Shown in pieces: positions 1-8,379 of a stretch of 40,471 bases of DNA (positions are counted from its first letter, which is position 1; each line of letters opens with the position of its first letter). The position numbers were made by a program, and so were the translations under genes. Location: positions 1 through 40,471 of the forward strand of contig JAIENY010000038.1 in the NCBI GenBank assembly GCA_019750915.1, written 5' to 3'. The DNA comes from Xanthobacteraceae bacterium. GTDB taxonomy: Bacteria; Pseudomonadota; Alphaproteobacteria; Rhizobiales; Xanthobacteraceae. The notes beneath the pieces are model-generated. The model had not been told where the DNA came from. It did no database searches and saw only the letters and a program-made list of their open reading frames with translations.

Positions 1-77
1 GATTCGAACCCTCGATACCCTTTTCAAGGTATGCTCATTTAGCAAACGAGTGCCTTCAGCCGCTCGGCCACGTCTCC
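1..77 (-). tRNA. tRNA-Ser(GCT), 3' end cut by the window edge
   Basis: Read on the minus strand, the sequence starts with a GGAGACG acceptor arm at 77 and continues with the D arm GTGGCCGAGCGGCTGAAGGC. The anticodon stem CTCGT/ATGAG closes a seven-base loop TTGCTAA. The anticodon GCT is the complement of positions 41-43, so the tRNA reads AGC and AGU codons. A long variable arm, typical of serine tRNAs, follows (about positions 12-31), then the start of the T arm. The last bases of the T arm and the 3' acceptor strand lie left of position 1. Confidence 0.93.
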
Positions 78-80
78 GTA

Positions 81-128
81 GCGCATGAGCCTGCCGAAGG
101 ATGAGCAGTTCGGCGAAAGATCATGCGC
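81..128. repeat. Nested palindrome beside tRNA-Ser
   Basis: Outer arms GCGCATGA (81-88) and TCATGCGC (121-128) are exact reverse complements. Inside them, GCCGAA (93-98) pairs with TTCGGC (109-114) around a ten-base loop. The right part, GAAAGATCATGCGC, resembles a palindromic intergenic repeat that I remember as common in Bradyrhizobium-type genomes. That link is from memory and was not tested by a search. Confidence 0.5.
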
Positions 129-159
129 TGAATTTCAATAGCTTAGTGCGAGGTCGGAT

Positions 160-183
160 GCAAAACCGGGTGTCCGGTTTTGC
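160..183. repeat. Perfect 10-base-pair hairpin
   Basis: GCAAAACCGG (160-169) and CCGGTTTTGC (174-183) are exact reverse complements separated by GTGT. No T run follows on either strand, so this is not a standard intrinsic terminator. It sits 32 bases from the nested palindrome at 81-128, and the two may be parts of one repeat element. Confidence 0.55.
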
Positions 184-410
184 TGACCGCGCCAGCCACC
201 GTATGCCTGACGAAACATGGGGCTGCAAGACGGCCTTGATGGAAGGCTGTGGGTGGCTCCGTTTCTGCTTCGGAGCAGCCGCAGAGTTTATTCCCGATGC
301 TCCAAGGAGCGCTTCTCGTCGACACTTCATATGAGTGGGATATGAGGGGCTTTGATTCGTCGGAAGCGGGTTTCGGTGGCCGGTTTCCTGGCTTTAGTCC
401 GCCTGCTTAG

Positions 411-440
411 TTGCAACGCAATGACAAACAAAATTCATAA
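411..440 (+). promoter_or_regulatory. Possible promoter of the first porin gene
   Basis: TTGCAA (411-416) is followed after 17 bases by TTCATA (434-439) in an AT-rich island. A similar pair, TTGCAT and TTCATA 18 bases apart, lies at 2411-2440 upstream of the second porin. The match between the two paralogues is the main support. If used, it would give the first porin a leader of about 330 bases. A perfect TTGACA at 627-632 is an alternative -35, but I see no good -10 behind it. Confidence 0.25.
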
Positions 441-778
441 ACTAGAAAATTCCAATATTTTCAATGGCATGCTGACATGCGTGACAGTTGTGTGAGTGTT
501 CTTTGTGCAACAGTTGGTTGGAAACGTCCCAAACGCGCGGTGATTGTGGCGGTCCTTTGTTGCGTGTGCGCCGCCCATGAGCAATTCTCCGTGTGCGACG
601 GAGGGGGCATCCCGAGGTCGTCCCGTTTGACAGTTTCGCTTAAGTCGCTCGCGTTTGTGCGGGAGTGTCCGAAAGCGCGGAGCGATCAGGCGGTTCACGG
701 GGATCAAGGGGACCAAACGTCAGGTGTTCATAGCACCAGCCGGCCGGAACCTTCCCTACTAATCAACTTGGAGGTTTT

Positions 779-2260
779 ATGAGCAAGATTAAGAGCCTTG
801 TCCTCGGATCGGCAGCTGCCCTTGCTGCGATCAGTGGCGCTCAGGCGGCCGATCTTCCCGTCAAGGCCAAAGCGGTCGAGTACGTGAAGGTTTGCTCTCT
901 GTATGGCGCTGGTTTCTATTATATCCCGGGCACCGATACCTGTATCCGCATCGGTGGCTATGTACGCGCCGAAGTTAACATCAACGGTGGATTTACCGAC
1001 ATCGGCTATATCAACGGCGTTGGCGGTCTTCAGAACCGCACGACCAACAACTATCTGAGCCGTAGCCGTATTCTGCTCAACGTCGATACGCGCACCGCAA
1101 CTGAATATGGCGTGGTTCGTACCTTCGCTGCGTTCGGTCCGCAGTTCAGCCAGGGCACGGACACGCAGGCCAACGGTGGTCTTCGCGTCGAAGCTGCATT
1201 TGTGCAGTTCGCCGGCTTCACCTTCGGCCGTTCGGCTTCGGCTTACGCGTTCCCATGGAACGGTGCTCCGGCCAACATCAACTCGGGTCTGTTCGGTGGT
1301 CCGAACTACGATGCGGGTGTGAACAACATCCAGTACACCTGGCAGTTCGGTAACGGCGTATCTGCCAGCCTCGGTGTCGATGCTCAGGAGCAGGCGAACC
1401 GCACGCAGATCGTGAACTACGCTGCTGGCATCACCGCCACCGGCACCAACGGCACGCCGCCGATCACCACTCCGGGCGCCAACGGCTTCTACGGTGGCTC
1501 GAATATTCCTGACATCGTCGGTAATCTCAAGGTCGATCAGGCCTGGGGCTTGCTGCAGTTCTCTGCTGCGGCTCACCAGGTCAACGCGGTGTACAACGGC
1601 GCCGCCGGCAGCGCCGAATCGTTCGGTCATCCGGACGACAAGTGGGGCTTCGCGGTCAGCGGCGCTCTGCAGCTGAAGAACCTTCCGACCGGACCCGGCG
1701 ACGACATCAAAATCACCGGTACCTACACCGAGGGCGCGCTGCGCTATCTGCTCGGTCAGTCCGGCGCAACACCGCAGAACATCGCGCTCTTCGGCGCGAC
1801 CGATCTGGCTGTCGCAACGATCTCTGATGCCAGCTACTCGGGTGTCGCAGGTTCGAGCCTTCAGCTGACGAAGGGCTGGGGCGTGAACGGCGGCTTCAAC
1901 CACAACTGGGACGCCCATTGGACCAGCAGCGTGTTCGGAAGCTGGTCGCAGGTCGAGTACAACGGTGCCGCAACGTCGCTGTATTGCGCGGCATTCAAGT
2001 CCGGTGCGAATGGTGCGGCACTGGCTCCTGTGACCTGTAACCCGAACTTCACCATCACTCAGGTTGGTTTCAACACCACCTGGAAGCCGGTGAAGAACCT
2101 CGCTCTGATCGGCGAAGTCACCTGGAACAACTACGACTCCGGCATCAAGGGCACCTCGACGGCTGCTCTTGCTCCCGGCAGCGGCAAGGCGGTTGGTGCT
2201 TACACCTACAAGTCCGAAGACGTGTTCTCCGGCGTGTTCCGCGTTCAGCGCAACTTCTGA
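779..2260 (+). CDS. Outer-membrane porin, first of a tandem pair
   Basis: This 493-residue protein belongs to the alphaproteobacterial porin family (porin_2 type), trimeric beta-barrels that let small hydrophilic solutes cross the outer membrane. Residues 1-23 form a signal peptide ending AQA, with mature ADLPVKAKAVEYVKVC following. Cys39 and Cys55 flank a conserved stretch, and two further cysteines lie in the C-terminal third. The chain ends in VQRNF, the terminal Phe expected of an outer-membrane barrel. GGAGG stands five bases before the ATG at 779. The next gene is a close paralogue in the same orientation, but the strong terminator between them suggests separate transcripts. The substrate cannot be told from sequence. 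Confidence 0.92.
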   Translation: MSKIKSLVLGSAAALAAISGAQAADLPVKAKAVEYVKVCSLYGAGFYYIPGTDTCIRIGGYVRAEVNINGGFTDIGYINGVGGLQNRTTNNYLSRSRILLNVDTRTATEYGVVRTFAAFGPQFSQGTDTQANGGLRVEAAFVQFAGFTFGRSASAYAFPWNGAPANINSGLFGGPNYDAGVNNIQYTWQFGNGVSASLGVDAQEQANRTQIVNYAAGITATGTNGTPPITTPGANGFYGGSNIPDIVGNLKVDQAWGLLQFSAAAHQVNAVYNGAAGSAESFGHPDDKWGFAVSGALQLKNLPTGPGDDIKITGTYTEGALRYLLGQSGATPQNIALFGATDLAVATISDASYSGVAGSSLQLTKGWGVNGGFNHNWDAHWTSSVFGSWSQVEYNGAATSLYCAAFKSGANGAALAPVTCNPNFTITQVGFNTTWKPVKNLALIGEVTWNNYDSGIKGTSTAALAPGSGKAVGAYTYKSEDVFSGVFRVQRNF

Positions 2261-2286
2261 TCTCGGCACCTTCGGGTGATCGGATC

Positions 2287-2321
2287 AACAGTCCCCGGCA
2301 GGCAACTGCCGGGGACTGTTT
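2287..2321 (+). terminator. Terminator of the first porin gene
   Basis: Arms 2287-2301 and 2306-2320 form a perfect 15-base-pair stem with the tetraloop GCAA, 26 bases after the stop codon. The right arm ends in TT and one more T follows. The core CCCCGGCAG-GCAA-CTGCCGGGG recurs after the second porin. Confidence 0.85.
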
Positions 2322-2377
2322 CTCATTGAGTTGAAGATTTGTTCTATGCAACTGCGGTAATGTAAGCAGGTTATGTT

Positions 2378-2408
2378 TGATCGAGATGTGGGCCCACATC
2401 TGTGATCA
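2378..2408. promoter_or_regulatory. Perfect palindrome upstream of the second porin (candidate operator)
   Basis: AGATGTGGGCCCACATCT (2384-2401) is a perfect 18-base palindrome without a spacer. It is flanked almost symmetrically by TGATC (2378-2382) and GATCA (2404-2408). It lies about 135 bases upstream of the porin start and just upstream of the TTGCAT/TTCATA pair at 2411-2440, where an operator would be expected. I do not recognise a known regulator's consensus and see no copy near the first porin. Confidence 0.5.
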
Positions 2409-2410
2409 TG

Positions 2411-2440
2411 TTGCATCAGTTGTTCTTTTTTGCGTTCATA
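2411..2440 (+). promoter_or_regulatory. Possible promoter of the second porin gene
   Basis: TTGCAT (2411-2416) is followed after 18 bases by TTCATA (2435-2440), about 95 bases upstream of the start codon. The same arrangement is seen at 411-439 ahead of the first porin. The support is only the shared pattern and the position next to the palindrome. Confidence 0.3.
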
Positions 2441-2535
2441 TCTGGAATTTTGTGTCACTTACGCCGTAACGAACCTCCGCGTGCTTACGATGATCTCGTT
2501 GTCCCAAGCATTTGGGATTCTTAGGGGAGGTACGA

Positions 2536-4002
2536 ATGAACAAGATGATGCGGAAACTCGCTCTCGGCTCGGCGGCGACTCTTGCAGCGGTCGTTGGCGC
2601 ACAGGCGGCTGATCTACCGGTCAAGGCCAAGGCTGTCGAATACGTGAAGGTCTGCTCTCTGTACGGTGCAGGTTTTTATTACATTCCGGGCACCGACACC
2701 TGCATCCGCATCGGCGGTTATCTGCGCGCTGAAGTGACCGTCAACGGAACCGCTTCGGAAGTTGCTTATATCAATGGTGCCGGCGGCCTTCAGAACCGCT
2801 TGACCAACGACTACGTCAGCCGCGCCCGCGTCCTCGTGAACATCGATACCCGCACCGCAACCGAATATGGCGTGGTTCGTACTTTCGCGTCGTTCGATCC
2901 CCAATTTACCCAAGGCACCGATACCCAGGCCAATGGCGGTCTTCGCGTTGACGCCGCGTTTGTTCAGTTTGCCGGATTTACTTTCGGCCGCTCAGCCTCG
3001 GCTTACGCGTTCCCATGGAACGGCTCTCCCGGCAACATCACCACGGGCTTACTCGGCGGGCCGGACTTTGTTTCTGGGGTGAATAATGCCCAGTACACTT
3101 GGGAGTTCGGCAATGGTGTGTCGGCCAGCCTCGGCGTCGACGCACAGGAGCAGGCGAACCGCACGCAAGTCCTGAACTATGCGACTGGCATTAGCCCCAC
3201 CGGCACCAATGGCGCCGCGCCGATCACCACGCCTGGCAATAACGGCTTCTACGGCGGATCAAATGTCCCGGACGTCGTCGGCAACATCAAGGTCGATCAG
3301 GCTTGGGGCTTGCTGCAGTTTTCGGCGGCCGCGCATGAAGTCAACGCGGTATATTATGGCTCGGCAGGCAACGCCGAGTCGCTTGGTCATCCCGACGACA
3401 AGTGGGGGTTCGCGGTCAGCGGCGCCTTGCAAATCAAGAACCTGCCAACAGGGCCGGGCGACGATTTCAAGATCACCGGCACCTACACCGAAGGCGCGCT
3501 GCGTTATCTGCTCGGTCAATCCGGAGCGTCACCGACAAACGTCGCGTTCTTTGGTGCGACCGATTTGGCCGTCGCAACGATTTCCGACGCCTCCTATGCA
3601 ACGGGCGGGGCTCTTCAGTTGACGAGAGGCTGGGGTTTGAACGGTGCGTTCAACCACAACTGGAATGCACACTGGACCAGCAGCGTATTCGGAAGCTGGT
3701 CGCACGTTGACTACAACGGCACCGCGACCTCGCTGTATTGTACCTCTTTCCGGAACACCGCCGCGCTAGCTCCTGTGACCTGCAACCCCGACTTTGAAAT
3801 CACTCGGATTGGTTTCAATACGGCTTGGAAGCCGGTGAAGAACCTTGCTTTGACCGGCGAAGTCACATGGACCAACTATGATTCCGGCATCAAGGGTACT
3901 TCGAACTCGTTCATTCCGGTCGCAGGGAAGGCTGCGGGTTCGTACACCTACAAATCGGAGGATACATTCTCCGGAATCTTCCGCGTTCAACGCAACTTCT
4001 GA
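2536..4002 (+). CDS. Outer-membrane porin, second of a tandem pair
   Basis: This 488-residue porin is closely similar to its upstream neighbour along its whole length. It shares the mature N-terminus ADLPVKAKAVEYVKVC, the paired cysteines, and the C-terminal VQRNF. The signal peptide MNKMMRKLALGS...VVGAQA is different in sequence from the first copy's. I chose the ATG at 2536 because AGGGGAGG ends five bases before it. An in-frame ATG at 2512 lies upstream of that site and would put extra residues before the signal peptide. Differences between the copies fall mostly in loop-like segments, such as after residue 60 and near the C-terminal cysteines. The separate promoter region and operator-like palindrome suggest different control of the two copies. 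Confidence 0.92.
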   Translation: MNKMMRKLALGSAATLAAVVGAQAADLPVKAKAVEYVKVCSLYGAGFYYIPGTDTCIRIGGYLRAEVTVNGTASEVAYINGAGGLQNRLTNDYVSRARVLVNIDTRTATEYGVVRTFASFDPQFTQGTDTQANGGLRVDAAFVQFAGFTFGRSASAYAFPWNGSPGNITTGLLGGPDFVSGVNNAQYTWEFGNGVSASLGVDAQEQANRTQVLNYATGISPTGTNGAAPITTPGNNGFYGGSNVPDVVGNIKVDQAWGLLQFSAAAHEVNAVYYGSAGNAESLGHPDDKWGFAVSGALQIKNLPTGPGDDFKITGTYTEGALRYLLGQSGASPTNVAFFGATDLAVATISDASYATGGALQLTRGWGLNGAFNHNWNAHWTSSVFGSWSHVDYNGTATSLYCTSFRNTAALAPVTCNPDFEITRIGFNTAWKPVKNLALTGEVTWTNYDSGIKGTSNSFIPVAGKAAGSYTYKSEDTFSGIFRVQRNF

Positions 4003-4062
4003 TCGCATCGTTTAACAACACCAGCTCCCGGTTCTTCGGCGCCTTCGGGTGAAGATTCAGGC

Positions 4063-4095
4063 TATCCCCGGCAGGCAACTGCCGGGGATATTTTT
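4063..4095 (+). terminator. Terminator of the second porin gene
   Basis: Arms TATCCCCGGCAG (4063-4074) and CTGCCGGGGATA (4079-4090) enclose the tetraloop GCAA and are followed by TTTTT (4091-4095). It is the sister of the hairpin at 2287-2321. It ends a few bases before the 3' end of the convergent hydrolase gene. Confidence 0.9.
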
Positions 4096-4098
4096 CTT

Positions 4099-4989
4099 TC
4101 ACGTGCTCACTGCGTTGTCGCACCGGCTGCAGAATGTCTTGATCGTTCCAATGGAGATCGGATCGATCAGCAAAGGCGCGTGACCTTCGTCGGCGACATG
4201 CATGACGTTCATGCCGGGACGGCGGCGTTTCATTTCTTCGACGCAGGCTTCTGACAGCAGATCCGACAACTCACCGCGGATCGACAGCAGCGGAATATCG
4301 GCCATCTGGTCGAACAGCTCCCATAGCGGCGGCGGAGCGTTGTCGTGGCTGATATCCTGAAACGACAATGCGAGCTTGGGATCGTAGGTGCGAACAAGTC
4401 TGCCGTTTTCTTCCCGGAATGCCCGGCGTGTCCACGCCATCCAGTCGTCCTCCGTTAGACGGGGAAAGACGCTGCCGAACAATTGTCTCAGTCCTCGTGC
4501 GGCGTCGTCCCATGTCGCTCGCGGCGGCGGATCGGCGATGTAGCTCTTGATCTTTATCAATCCGCCGATATCGAGTTCGGGTCCGATATCGTTGAGCGCC
4601 AGGCCGGCCACAAGATCAGGCCTCGTCGCCGCGAGCACCATGCCGATCAGGCCGCCGCGAGACGTTCCAAGAATGATCGTGCGATTAACCCCGATGTCCG
4701 CGGCCATCGACGCAACGTCGGCCGCTTCAATGGGTATCGCGTAATTGGCCGGGTTGGAATCGTAGTCCGATAGGCCTCGCCCTCGATAATCGACGGCAAC
4801 CACGCGCCGTGGCGCATCATCGTCATTGGCAAGAGCCCGGGCGAGGACTTCGAAATCTTCTGCCGTGCGCGTCAGTCCGGGCAGGCAAAGAAGCGGTAGC
4901 CGGCCCGGACACGCTTCACCGATGATGCGCGCGCGCAGCCGCAGGCCGTCCGCCGAACGAAAAAACTCATCCCGAACAAGATGCGTCAT
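4099..4989 (-). CDS. Alpha/beta hydrolase
   Basis: The 296-residue protein has the alpha/beta hydrolase fold. The oxyanion segment is LCLPGLTR (about 35-41), the nucleophile elbow GTSRGG places the catalytic serine at 110, and the final histidine is His270 in DEGHAPLL. VDYRGRGLSDYD is the usual segment after strand 4. No signal peptide is seen, so it is probably cytoplasmic. I chose the ATG at 4989, ten bases after the stop of the transglycosylase gene, with GGAG upstream; a longer frame to 5037 would overlap that gene. It is probably cotranscribed with the transglycosylase. The substrate cannot be told. Confidence 0.85.
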   Translation of the reverse strand: MTHLVRDEFFRSADGLRLRARIIGEACPGRLPLLCLPGLTRTAEDFEVLARALANDDDAPRRVVAVDYRGRGLSDYDSNPANYAIPIEAADVASMAADIGVNRTIILGTSRGGLIGMVLAATRPDLVAGLALNDIGPELDIGGLIKIKSYIADPPPRATWDDAARGLRQLFGSVFPRLTEDDWMAWTRRAFREENGRLVRTYDPKLALSFQDISHDNAPPPLWELFDQMADIPLLSIRGELSDLLSEACVEEMKRRRPGMNVMHVADEGHAPLLIDPISIGTIKTFCSRCDNAVST

Positions 4990-4999
4990 CGGATAGACG

Positions 5000-7222
5000 T
5001 TACTCCGTTGCGCTCCCGCGGCGCAGATCAGCTTCAATCAACAGATCATGCCGTCCGCCAAAGCGCGCGCGATAGACTTGTAAATTCTCCATCACCCGTT
5101 GAACGTAGTTACGTGTTTCCGAGAACGGGATCAGCTCAACCCAATCAACCGGATCGACATTGGAGTCGCGTGGATCGCCATATTGGGCGATCCACTTGCG
5201 CACGCTGCCGCGGCCAGCATTGTAGCCGGCAAATGTCATGATGTAGGAGCCGCGATAGTCATCGATTAAGCCGCCGAGCTCGGCCGCGCCAAGTGTGGCG
5301 TTGTAAGACGGATCGTTCTTCAAGCGCGCAAAATCATAGGTCGCGCCATATTTTTTGGTGACGTATTTGCCGGCGTCCGGAGTCACCTGCATCAGTCCAT
5401 AGGCATTTGCGGGTGACACAACGAGCGGATTGAAAGCGCTTTCCTGGCGTGCGATCGCGAACACGATCGCCTTTTCCACCGATGGTCCGATATCGCTGTA
5501 AGGTGGAATGCCATTCACCGGGTAAGCATAATGATCGAACGGCATGCCGCGATTAAGCGCCGCTTTTCCGGCAAGCAGCATGCCGCGAGGATCGCCGTTG
5601 CGCTCGGCCAGATCGCAGAGGGCAGCAAGCGCGTCACGGTCGGCCCGCTCACCCATGTCCGCGAGGATGGGGATCACATAATCCTCCTCATCAATGGCGT
5701 AAAGCAATTCCACCGCGCGTACGATTTCCAGTCGCTCACTGCCGCGCGAGAATGAGGGTTTGCCGTTCAGCGCCAGCTGAGGCAGGCGCAGTTTGGCCCG
5801 TGCGAGCTGACCATAATAACTTGTGGAGTGGACGGCGGCCAGCTGGTAGTCGGTCCGGGCATCTTGCGCGCGGCCTGCTGCCTCGGCTGCGCGGCCGCGC
5901 CAATAGCCAGCGCGCGCAAGCGCGGTCGGGTTCACAGTGTCAGTGCCGATCCGCGCGAAATGTTGGGATGCGAGGTTGGGATCGTTGAGGAAGCGCAGGG
6001 CGATCCAGCCCGCCGTGAATTCCTGTTCGGTCTTGTAAATGTCGCGCGACGGCAGGGCGGAATCCCGCGCCACGCGGTAAGCAAGGCGAGTGTCGCCTTT
6101 GTCCAGCAACGAGCGAGTGAGCACACGGCGTTCGACCCACCAGTCATCCGGATCGATCAATCTGGCGCCGTCGCGCGGGGCGGCAAGCATCAACTGTGCG
6201 GCTTCCTGGATTTTGTCGTTGCGGCGCAGGTACTGAATTTTGCTAAGCATATAGAGAGGGTCGCCGTGTAGCTCTGCCGGCACTGCGTCAAGCAACGCCT
6301 TGGCATTTGATGCCTTGCGATTAAGCCCGATGCGCGCCTTGGCCAATGCCACATACCCGCCGCCGAGCCGCTTTGCTGCTCGCAATGCGCCTTCCGTGTC
6401 CGTCCCGTAGAGCAGCGTATCCATCCGCCTCTTGTAGTCTCCGCCGCTCAGAAATGCCGAAAACTGGGCAAGCGCAGCTTCCTCGACATCCTGCGAGAAC
6501 GAATCGTTGTGCCAGGCCTCCCGCACCAGCCGTTCGGCCTGCGCGCGATCACCGCGGTTGAGCAGAGCGCGGGCAAGAGCAAATCGGCCCTTGGCCGATA
6601 AAGGCTTGTCGCTAGCGAAGAAGGCGAGAACGGTGGCGTCGTCGCGCCGGTCATCCCAGAGCGCCGCTTCGCCGCGGCGGCGGAAAAACGTCTGGCTGGG
6701 CCAGCTGGGATTTTCGGTCAGGAAGGCGAGATAACGGTCTGAGGAGGCGCCATTGTCCTCGCTGCGCAGAATGATCCATTCGGAAAGCTTGCGCGCCAGC
6801 GGGTCGCTGATCGAAGGCTGTAGCTGCGTGGCGTCCGACTGCCGTTTGGCCCGCGCCAGCTGGATAATCTGTTCCAGCGTGCCCTGATCGGCTTTCGAAG
6901 TCGACAGGGTGGAGGCAATCGCCAGCGGTGCGGAGGGCGTTCTGGAAGGCGCCACGCGAGGTGGTACCGGTCTGATTGCTGGCTGCGGCGGCAGCGAGGC
7001 GACGGTCGCAGTTGTGCCGTGCAGCTTCGGATTGACCGGGAGCTGGGAGAGTGATTTCGCCGTCTTGGGAGCAGCTGGCGCGCCGCCATGGGGAATCGGC
7101 CGTGGTTTTGGAAGAGGCACGGCAAACGTCGGCTGGACCGTCAGGGCGAGGGTGCCGAGGCTAAAAGAAAGCGCCACCAAAGTCCGGCACGCTGCGTTTG
7201 TTGAAAAAGGAGCCACTGCCAT
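5000..7222 (-). CDS. Soluble lytic murein transglycosylase
   Basis: This 740-residue periplasmic enzyme cleaves the MurNAc-GlcNAc bond of peptidoglycan and leaves a 1,6-anhydro end. Residues 1-34 are a signal peptide ending TFA, followed by a proline-rich linker. The middle, about 120-560, is a helical repeat superhelix as in Slt70. The C-terminal SLT domain has ARQES with the catalytic Glu594, then YGLMQVTP, then AGYNAG at about 665-670. All catalytic motifs are intact. A modest AAGG precedes the ATG. It is divergent from dapA across a 242-base gap and is followed at once by the hydrolase gene. Confidence 0.93.
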   Translation of the reverse strand: MAVAPFSTNAACRTLVALSFSLGTLALTVQPTFAVPLPKPRPIPHGGAPAAPKTAKSLSQLPVNPKLHGTTATVASLPPQPAIRPVPPRVAPSRTPSAPLAIASTLSTSKADQGTLEQIIQLARAKRQSDATQLQPSISDPLARKLSEWIILRSEDNGASSDRYLAFLTENPSWPSQTFFRRRGEAALWDDRRDDATVLAFFASDKPLSAKGRFALARALLNRGDRAQAERLVREAWHNDSFSQDVEEAALAQFSAFLSGGDYKRRMDTLLYGTDTEGALRAAKRLGGGYVALAKARIGLNRKASNAKALLDAVPAELHGDPLYMLSKIQYLRRNDKIQEAAQLMLAAPRDGARLIDPDDWWVERRVLTRSLLDKGDTRLAYRVARDSALPSRDIYKTEQEFTAGWIALRFLNDPNLASQHFARIGTDTVNPTALARAGYWRGRAAEAAGRAQDARTDYQLAAVHSTSYYGQLARAKLRLPQLALNGKPSFSRGSERLEIVRAVELLYAIDEEDYVIPILADMGERADRDALAALCDLAERNGDPRGMLLAGKAALNRGMPFDHYAYPVNGIPPYSDIGPSVEKAIVFAIARQESAFNPLVVSPANAYGLMQVTPDAGKYVTKKYGATYDFARLKNDPSYNATLGAAELGGLIDDYRGSYIMTFAGYNAGRGSVRKWIAQYGDPRDSNVDPVDWVELIPFSETRNYVQRVMENLQVYRARFGGRHDLLIEADLRRGSATE

Positions 7223-7422
7223 CCCCGCCTTCGAATCACGCGAGCGCTTTTGACTCGTTGGTCTAGTGCATTGAATTTACGTGTAAAACAGGAACCTTTC
7301 GGGAAAGTTATTGTGCATCAGGAGAACGGCGAAATCACGGCCCGTTGCCATAATTCGAAACCGCGCCGGTCTGCTACTTCATGCCCTTTCATCGGAGAGC
7401 AGGAGCCGGTATCTATCCCCCT

Positions 7423-7441
7423 CCCGCGCGGGTCGCGCGGG
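7423..7441 (+). promoter_or_regulatory. GC-rich hairpin in the dapA leader
   Basis: CCCGCGC (7423-7429) and GCGCGGG (7435-7441) form a seven-base-pair stem around GGGTC and are followed by GTTGATTTTG. It ends 23 bases before the dapA start. It could be a weak attenuator or simply GC-rich sequence. Confidence 0.25.
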
Positions 7442-7464
7442 GTTGATTTTGTTGGAGAACGACG

Positions 7465-8355
7465 ATGGTGGCCAAGACGAATTTCCGCGGATCCTTCACA
7501 GCCTTGGTCACGCCTTTCAAAAACGGCTCAGTCGATGAGGCTTCGTTCCGTGCGTTCGTCAATTGGCAGATTGAGGAGGGCACACACGGGCTGGTTCCTG
7601 TTGGGACTACCGGTGAAAGCCCGACCGTATCTCACGACGAACACAAGCGAATTGTCGAATGGACGGTGCAGGAGTCGAAGGGACGCGTTCCGGTGATCGC
7701 CGGCGCCGGATCGAACTCGACCAAGGAGGCCATCGAACTGGCGCAGCACGCCGAAAAGGTCGGCGCCGCGGCGGTTCTGGTCGTCACACCTTATTATAAC
7801 AAGCCCACACAGGAAGGTCTTTACCAGCACTACAAGGCGATCAACGACGCGGTCGGGATTCCGATCATCATCTACAACATTCCCGGCCGTTCGATCGTCG
7901 ATATGTCGGTCGAGACGATGGCCCGGCTCTACGAGTTGAAGAATATTGCCGGTGTGAAGGATGCGACGGCCAACATGGCGCGCATTTCGCTCCAGCGCGC
8001 GGCGATGGGCGAGGATTTCAACCAGTTGTCGGGCGAGGACGTGACCGCGTTGGGCTACATGGCGCACGGCGGGCATGGCTGCATCTCGGTGACCTCGAAC
8101 GTTGCTCCGCGGCTATGCGCCGAGTTCCAGAACGCGTGCCTGCGGGGCGATTACACCGCCGCGCTGGCGATTCAGGATAAGCTTCTGCCGCTTCACACTA
8201 ACCTCTTCCTTGAATCCAATCCCTCGCCGGTCAAATATGCTGTGTCCTTGCTGGGCAAGATGACCGACACGCTGCGCCTGCCGCTGGTGCCGGTTACCGA
8301 GCCGACCAAGGTCGTCGTACGGAACGCGATGATTCACGCGGGGCTGATCAACTAG
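7465..8355 (+). CDS. dapA: 4-hydroxy-tetrahydrodipicolinate synthase
   Basis: DapA condenses pyruvate with aspartate semialdehyde, the first step of the branch to diaminopimelate and lysine, in the cytoplasm. The 296-residue length is normal. VGTTGES carries the two active-site threonines (48 and 49), Tyr137 lies in [10 protein letters not shown], and the Schiff-base lysine is Lys165 in AGVKDAT. The ATG at 7465 has TTGGAG about nine bases upstream. mscL, smpB and a peroxiredoxin gene follow in the same direction with short gaps, so an operon is likely. The divergent transglycosylase also acts on the cell wall. Confidence 0.97.
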   Translation: MVAKTNFRGSFTALVTPFKNGSVDEASFRAFVNWQIEEGTHGLVPVGTTGESPTVSHDEHKRIVEWTVQESKGRVPVIAGAGSNSTKEAIELAQHAEKVGAAAVLVVTPYYNKPTQEGLYQHYKAINDAVGIPIIIYNIPGRSIVDMSVETMARLYELKNIAGVKDATANMARISLQRAAMGEDFNQLSGEDVTALGYMAHGGHGCISVTSNVAPRLCAEFQNACLRGDYTAALAIQDKLLPLHTNLFLESNPSPVKYAVSLLGKMTDTLRLPLVPVTEPTKVVVRNAMIHAGLIN

Positions 8356-8379
8356 CTAACGACAGGAAGGGGTTTGCAG

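Larger units (their letters stand above)
78..778. other. Gene-poor stretch between tRNA-Ser and the first porin
   Basis: I see no convincing gene here. The open frames present (for example 101-334 and 477-782) lack a good ribosome binding site, resemble no family I know, and run against each other on both strands. The left half is rich in inverted repeats: nested arms 81-88/121-128 and 93-98/109-114, a 10-base-pair hairpin at 160-183, and small hairpins at 265-278 and 299-310. The segment 411-470 is AT-rich and holds a possible promoter for the porin. The last part leads to a clear GGAGG ahead of the porin start at 779. Confidence 0.6.

Noticed and set aside
627..656. TTGACA as main porin promoter
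   Set aside because: The -35 is perfect, but no acceptable -10 is found at 16 to 18 bases; kept only as an alternative.
1..700. Integrated element beside tRNA-Ser
   Set aside because: No integrase, no duplicated tRNA 3' end in the window, and the flanking genes look native; the 3' side of the tRNA lies outside the window and cannot be judged.
477..782. 101-codon frame ahead of the first porin
   Set aside because: No ribosome binding site, no recognisable family, cysteine-rich in an odd way, and it runs into the porin start and covers its Shine-Dalgarno.
728..2269. 513-codon minus-strand frame across the first porin
   Set aside because: A shadow of the porin in a GC-rich gene; the plus-strand frame has a signal peptide, barrel ending and terminator. 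Similar long shadows cover rsh (12845-14389) and thiL (37755-39107) and were rejected likewise.
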